Of a stretch of DNA of 64,000 bases, positions 60,651 to 64,000 are shown piece after piece (positions within the stretch are counted from its first letter, which is position 1; each line of letters opens with the position of its first letter). The stretch comes from Paramyrothecium sp. XJ0827 (lineage: Eukaryota > Ascomycota > Sordariomycetes > Hypocreales > Stachybotryaceae), in contig JAJFPB010000005.1 of the NCBI GenBank assembly GCA_020881915.1, forward strand, positions 310,001 through 374,000. The letters run 5' to 3'. A program made the translations under genes and the position numbers. The notes below the pieces were generated by a model. It saw nothing but the letters and a program-made list of their open reading frames with translations, had not been told where the DNA came from and searched no databases.

Positions 60651-61246
60651 TCATCCTCCGCATCCATTCCCCTCGCATGCGCTGGCCATGAAAGCCATCA
60701 CGCAATAGTAGGAACGCTTAAGAGAGGCGGCCTCGGGATTCCCGCCATACGTCTCGGTCACCCCAGCGATTATGCGAGATATGGAAAGGTGTTTTAGGAA
60801 CTCTCCCTGGCGATTATGGGGTTCTGCCATGGCATCAAGCGACAGTAAGGACATGTTCATGCTTGTCCCTTGTGGCGGTCGGGCTTGAGCCTCTGCGTCC
60901 GGATAACCATTTCTGCCGTGCCTCTCATGATTTGAAGCTGCAGCATCGGCGACATCTGTCGCCTGGAGCCCGTTTCTGTCCGCCTGATTGGCCTGTTCCT
61001 CAAACTTGGCAATTCTCTCCAAAAGGGTCGTGACGTAGCCCTTGCGGACAACGCCTCCGTCTCCTCCTTGTACCACAGTGGCTTCATTTCCGAACCGGTA
61101 CACGCGGATGCGCTCCTCTGGCAAGGCGTGCACACTGGTAAGAGTCTGTCACATCGCTGTTTTCTCCTGAAACACCTTTCGCAGGCAAGCGCCCGTCTTG
61201 CAATTGACTCTGGGTTGCTGGAGTGAGCCTCAGATTGCTCACCCAC
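60651..61246 (-). pseudogene. Zn2Cys6 transcription factor fragment with a frameshift
   Basis: One frame carries the zinc cluster: ALACERCFRRKQRCDRLLP, then VCTPCQRSASACTGSE. A second frame picks up immediately with the linker and coiled coil typical of this class (GYVTTLLERIAKFEEQANQ) and runs to 60651 (IIAGVTETYGGNPEA...). The two differ by one nucleotide near 61070-61090. No ATG opens the first frame: 61246 is GTG and an in-frame stop lies not far upstream, so a 5' exon is missing or lost. The C-terminal regulatory domain is absent. It faces the other broken Zn2Cys6 gene tail to tail. Confidence 0.7.
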
Positions 61247-61786
61247 CCGCGAAGATGGTGTATCCGAGCCTTAGATCTGGACCCTGCCAGGATGTGACAT
61301 CCTCTCTCTCACCTCCCTTCGCCTTGACGAAAGCTTGGTGGTTGGACGGGGAGCAAGATGTGTTCAGCACGGAAATCGCTGCTTCCATAAGTAGTCATGA
61401 GAGTGCCGCGTACCTCGGCCAGTAGATCCCGACGCCTTGGGGAATCAGAGGTGAAGGGCGCGTGTGGGGGATGTCACCTGCCGTAGCCTAAGGGTTTCCA
61501 CGGCCAATTTCCCACAGTGGGTGTGCCCCATTCCGGTTTTTCCAAGCTATGCAAGGTTTTGTTATCTTATAGCGCTGACACTGCTCAAGACGATCGCTCT
61601 AGTGTCAGAGAAATGGATGGTTTAGAGGCCCTCTGCCGATCATTGGCTATTCCTTGTTCTCCGTCATTGTCTTAGGCAAGGTATATCAAGCCTTTATTTA
61701 ATATACTTAAGCTTGTTGACTAACACGAAGTTGGGGATATCAAGTAAGAATACAGCTACAATGAAAATGATTCAATAGGAGGTCTA
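61247..61786. other. Intergenic region
   Basis: No gene is seen. A five-codon upstream frame (ATG at 61761 to TAG) precedes the start of the candidate small gene. Confidence 0.4.
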
Positions 61787-62100
61787 ATGCTCAAAGCCTT
61801 GGATATTGTAACAGGGTCTACGACGAAGGTATGAGCACAGCTTATTGGTGCTAATAGAAGTAACAATTTGAGATAAAGTTAACCACCTTAGAAGCCTTTA
61901 AAACAGCCGGTCCAAGGACCGTCTACCGGGATCCAGACCGCGGAAAGTCTGGCAGATTTCGCGTTGGGTAAGTCTCCTCTAAATTCCCATGCAAATGCGT
62001 ATGCTAATTGTTGCAACTGGAACTAGCCGTAGATAAATTTGTGACGTCGCAGAGACCAGTCTTTGAGGAGTCTGGGGCTATTCACATGAATAATCATTGA
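61787..62100 (+). CDS. Candidate small three-exon protein (63 residues)
   Basis: Exons 61787-61828, 61892-61967 and 62027-62100 join in frame to 63 codons plus stop. Intron 1 has a GTATGA donor, a GTGCTAAT branch and CCTTAG. Intron 2 has GTAAGT, a TGCTAATT branch and AACTAG. The product is hydrophilic, with no signal peptide or membrane helix; its end reads RPVFEESGAIHMNNH. No family is recognised. The agreement of two full splice-signal sets with frame is unlikely by chance, but the gene is short and unsupported otherwise. Its last 7 nt overlap the 3' end of the convergent gene on the minus strand. Confidence 0.4.
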
Positions 62101-62930
62101 GACCCTGAGGCTTTTAGCTCTTTACTTGCATGGTGATCTCCATACTTGAAATCGTGCTCGTTGACGAATTTGAAGCATGCCTCAAGGAACTTCATTGACT
62201 TGAGATGTAGCGGTGCTTTGTCGGAATCCAACGACCAGTAGTCCAACGAATTGGCGTGTGAGGTGTTCACTAGTAACTGGCCGTTCCCAGAGGACCGTAT
62301 ATATGGTGGGTGCGGTTTTCGGAATATAACCTCTTGCCCAGGAATCTCTGGAACTGTGATTCGGCTGTCCACAGGCCACGTATCCTGCCCGTTGCTCTGA
62401 AGGATGCGAAGTGGCGGACCCTTCTCCGTGACTTCGGGGTCCCATTTGAAGATCATCCATTTCAGCCCGCACGCCATGATCAGATACAGCATCTTTTGGG
62501 GGTGTTTATCCTCGAGCCCACAGACAGCTTCGTTCATGATTGCATTCCAGCCGTCTGGAGTATCAGCATGAGCTGCTTTGCACTCGATCCAGACACAGTC
62601 ACGTTCAAACCAAGTAGCCACTGGATCTTTGGCAGGATTGAAATGGCAATCCCAAGTCCTTTGGATCACGATGACGAAGTGTTTGGTCCACCAGCTTTCA
62701 GCTCTCGAAAGCTTCTCGACCTCTCTTCGCTTATCGCTCCATCTTGGACCGCAAGGAACAAGCGAACGACTTGAGAGGTAATTGCGTGATAGTGCCGACC
62801 AACCTTCACGCACAACTCCCTCAAGAGTAAAGTCTGGGTGTTCTCCGGCAATGTCCGCTATTACGATAGATGCCGATGTTCTAAGATCCCAATACGGATA
62901 TACAACATGTTCATAGCTAGAGGTTCCCAT
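62094..62930 (-). CDS. Uncharacterised fungal protein, possible nuclease-like fold
   Basis: ATG 62930 (MGTSSYEHVVYP) was chosen because the longer frame opens with TTG. The gene is intronless, 278 residues. I do not recognise a named family. A Trp/Glu/Lys segment, ERDCVWIECKAAHADTPDGW, shows an Asp and then E-x-K spaced as in PD-(D/E)xK nuclease cores, and the flanking hydrophobic strands would fit. This is only a resemblance. There is no signal peptide and there are no membrane helices. The composition is coding-like throughout. It converges on the small candidate gene. Confidence 0.6.
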   Translation of the reverse strand: MGTSSYEHVVYPYWDLRTSASIVIADIAGEHPDFTLEGVVREGWSALSRNYLSSRSLVPCGPRWSDKRREVEKLSRAESWWTKHFVIVIQRTWDCHFNPAKDPVATWFERDCVWIECKAAHADTPDGWNAIMNEAVCGLEDKHPQKMLYLIMACGLKWMIFKWDPEVTEKGPPLRILQSNGQDTWPVDSRITVPEIPGQEVIFRKPHPPYIRSSGNGQLLVNTSHANSLDYWSLDSDKAPLHLKSMKFLEACFKFVNEHDFKYGDHHASKELKASGSQ

Positions 62931-63585
62931 GGAGATGGTATCAGCCAATCAATTTCCTGTGGATTGTCACGAGCTTTTCCCTCACCTCATATTTGAGGCA
63001 AATATCGGATTGAATAGACATGCGAATTCGGTTATGTTATCGCAAGCATGTATCGTGGTTACATTTGCAGTTTCGCTGATAACCAACCGTCTGATCTGCG
63101 GGGAGTCAAGTCTTATATGGTCCATTCTTTCTACGTCCTCATTGGTGCGCGGTCTGGAGGGGAATAGGCAGCAATTGAATTTAAGCAAGACAAATCCACT
63201 TAGTTCCGAGTTCGGGGCAACAGGCAGGGATGTCGGCTTAGTAGGATCCAGGGAAGGAGAACAAGACCTTTCGGTGATTGCTTCAGTTGTGTCAATTGAT
63301 AACACCTGCGAGCACAACTGATGCGAACAATCAACAAATCAATGTGCCATAATTTTGGATTCCAGTAACTATCTTCATTCATTCCCCCTGCAACTGGGTG
63401 GATATATCTACTCAACAGATCTTGCGAGCACCGTTTTCAGACGGCGTCCACTTGAGAGAGCCCCAAGTCTTGTTTCCAAGATCCCGGGGGTAAAGCAGAT
63501 GAATAAAAGGGGAAAAGGGACCAAGCCAGAAATGAGTTCGGCGCCATTATCATAATGACATTCTGGTTCCCTTTTTCCACTTCAC
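62931..63585. other. Intergenic region
   Basis: This holds the upstream region of the 62.1-62.9 kb gene and the 3' flank of the MFS gene. Frames on both strands at 62929-63321 overlap each other and have no recognisable content. Confidence 0.45.
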
Positions 63586-64000
63586 TTACGTTGTGAAAAG
63601 CCTTACATCTCTACCGTCCGCATCGGCTTCCGCCAACATTTTGTTGTTAGCTCTGCGCAGGTCCCATTTCAAGAACAAACATGTTAATCCGCTCAAGGCC
63701 ACAAATGCAATGAGTAGAATCGTCGCCATCACATAACGAGGCTCGTCCTGCTCTCGAAAAACATAAGGACTCATGATGTTCCCCAGCTGTGTAATCACGG
63801 TTGATCATGCTCGTGGCCACAGCCTTCTTCTCTGGGGTTTGATAAGCACAACAGCGGCCCAAGAATACACCAGTCCGTTGGCAGCAAAGCATCCCGTAAC
63901 GTACAAGAAAGACGGCACGTAGCGCGCTGCACCGTTCAACGTGGAAACGGAGATGGTAAAGCCAACAATGGAGACAGCCATGGGAATGGCAATGTGTAGG
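63586..64000 (-). pseudogene. Allantoate-permease-like MFS transporter, 3' end only, with two frameshifts
   Basis: The gene runs off the right edge; only its last 130 or so codons are here. Three frames must be linked: VGFTISVSTLNGAARYV to GLVYSWAAV, then TPEKKAVATSMIN, then VITQLGNIMSPYVF to the stop after RDVRLFTT. Together they match the end of the Dal5/anion:cation symporter branch of MFS, including the hallmark TPEKKxxATSxIN and MSPYxFREQDEPRY stretches. One nucleotide is missing near 63838-63843 and one is extra near 63801-63804, so the frame is restored. Either two independent lesions or two base-level sequence errors are needed. Such transporters carry organic anions such as allantoate, nicotinate or siderophores; the substrate is unknown. 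Confidence 0.75.

Overview
The window looks like chromosomal DNA of a filamentous ascomycete, probably a sordariomycete and possibly Hypocreales (inference). Genes carry short introns of about 40-90 nt with GTRNGT donors, CTRAC-type branch sites and YAG acceptors. The protein families are typically fungal: highly reducing PKS, Zn2Cys6 regulators, a DUF3433 membrane protein, a fungal GT25 enzyme, a TRI5-type terpene cyclase and a DUF4238 protein. No tRNA, rRNA, CRISPR array or intact transposase was found.

Left part (1-28.8 kb): a 4-coumarate/acyl-CoA ligase (-) lies divergent from a TRI5-type terpene cyclase (+) that carries a frameshift. After these come a secreted Thr/Val-rich protein, a large DUF3433 membrane protein, an MFS transporter, a GT25 glycosyltransferase, a truncated POT peptide transporter, a GTC/GTT microsatellite, an F-box protein, a hypothetical gene and a secreted pectate lyase.

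Middle part (28.8-35.3 kb): a decayed, repeat-bearing zone. It holds a frameshifted C2H2 zinc-finger gene, a 147-bp near-perfect palindrome resembling a MITE, a DUF4238 gene with an internal deletion, the carrier-protein tail of a lost polyketide synthase, and a second diverged copy of the 3' end and downstream flank of the C2H2 gene.

Right part (35.3-61.2 kb): a biosynthetic gene cluster. It contains a highly reducing PKS (KS-AT-DH-degenerate MT-ER-KR-ACP), a berberine-bridge-type FAD oxidase, a rhodopsin-domain seven-helix membrane protein, a cupin, two short-chain dehydrogenases, a cytochrome P450, a secreted heme peroxidase and two Zn2Cys6 regulators. The plausible logic is that the PKS makes a reduced chain, and the oxidase, dehydrogenases, P450 and cupin tailor it. 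However, the PKS has an in-frame TAA inside the conserved GQGAQ motif of its AT domain, and both regulators are broken. As written, the cluster cannot make a full-length synthase by ordinary translation.

Right end (61.2-64 kb): a candidate three-exon small gene, an uncharacterised 278-residue protein, and the 3' end of an allantoate-permease-like MFS gene with two compensating frameshifts.

A theme across the window is the high density of broken genes. The two nonsense codons (PKS and first Zn2Cys6 regulator) both fit Gln codons changed by CpA-to-TpA, and the duplicated flank differs largely by transitions. This fits repeat-induced point mutation and gene decay, but base-level assembly errors could explain the single-nucleotide frameshifts. 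The two cannot be separated from this sequence alone.
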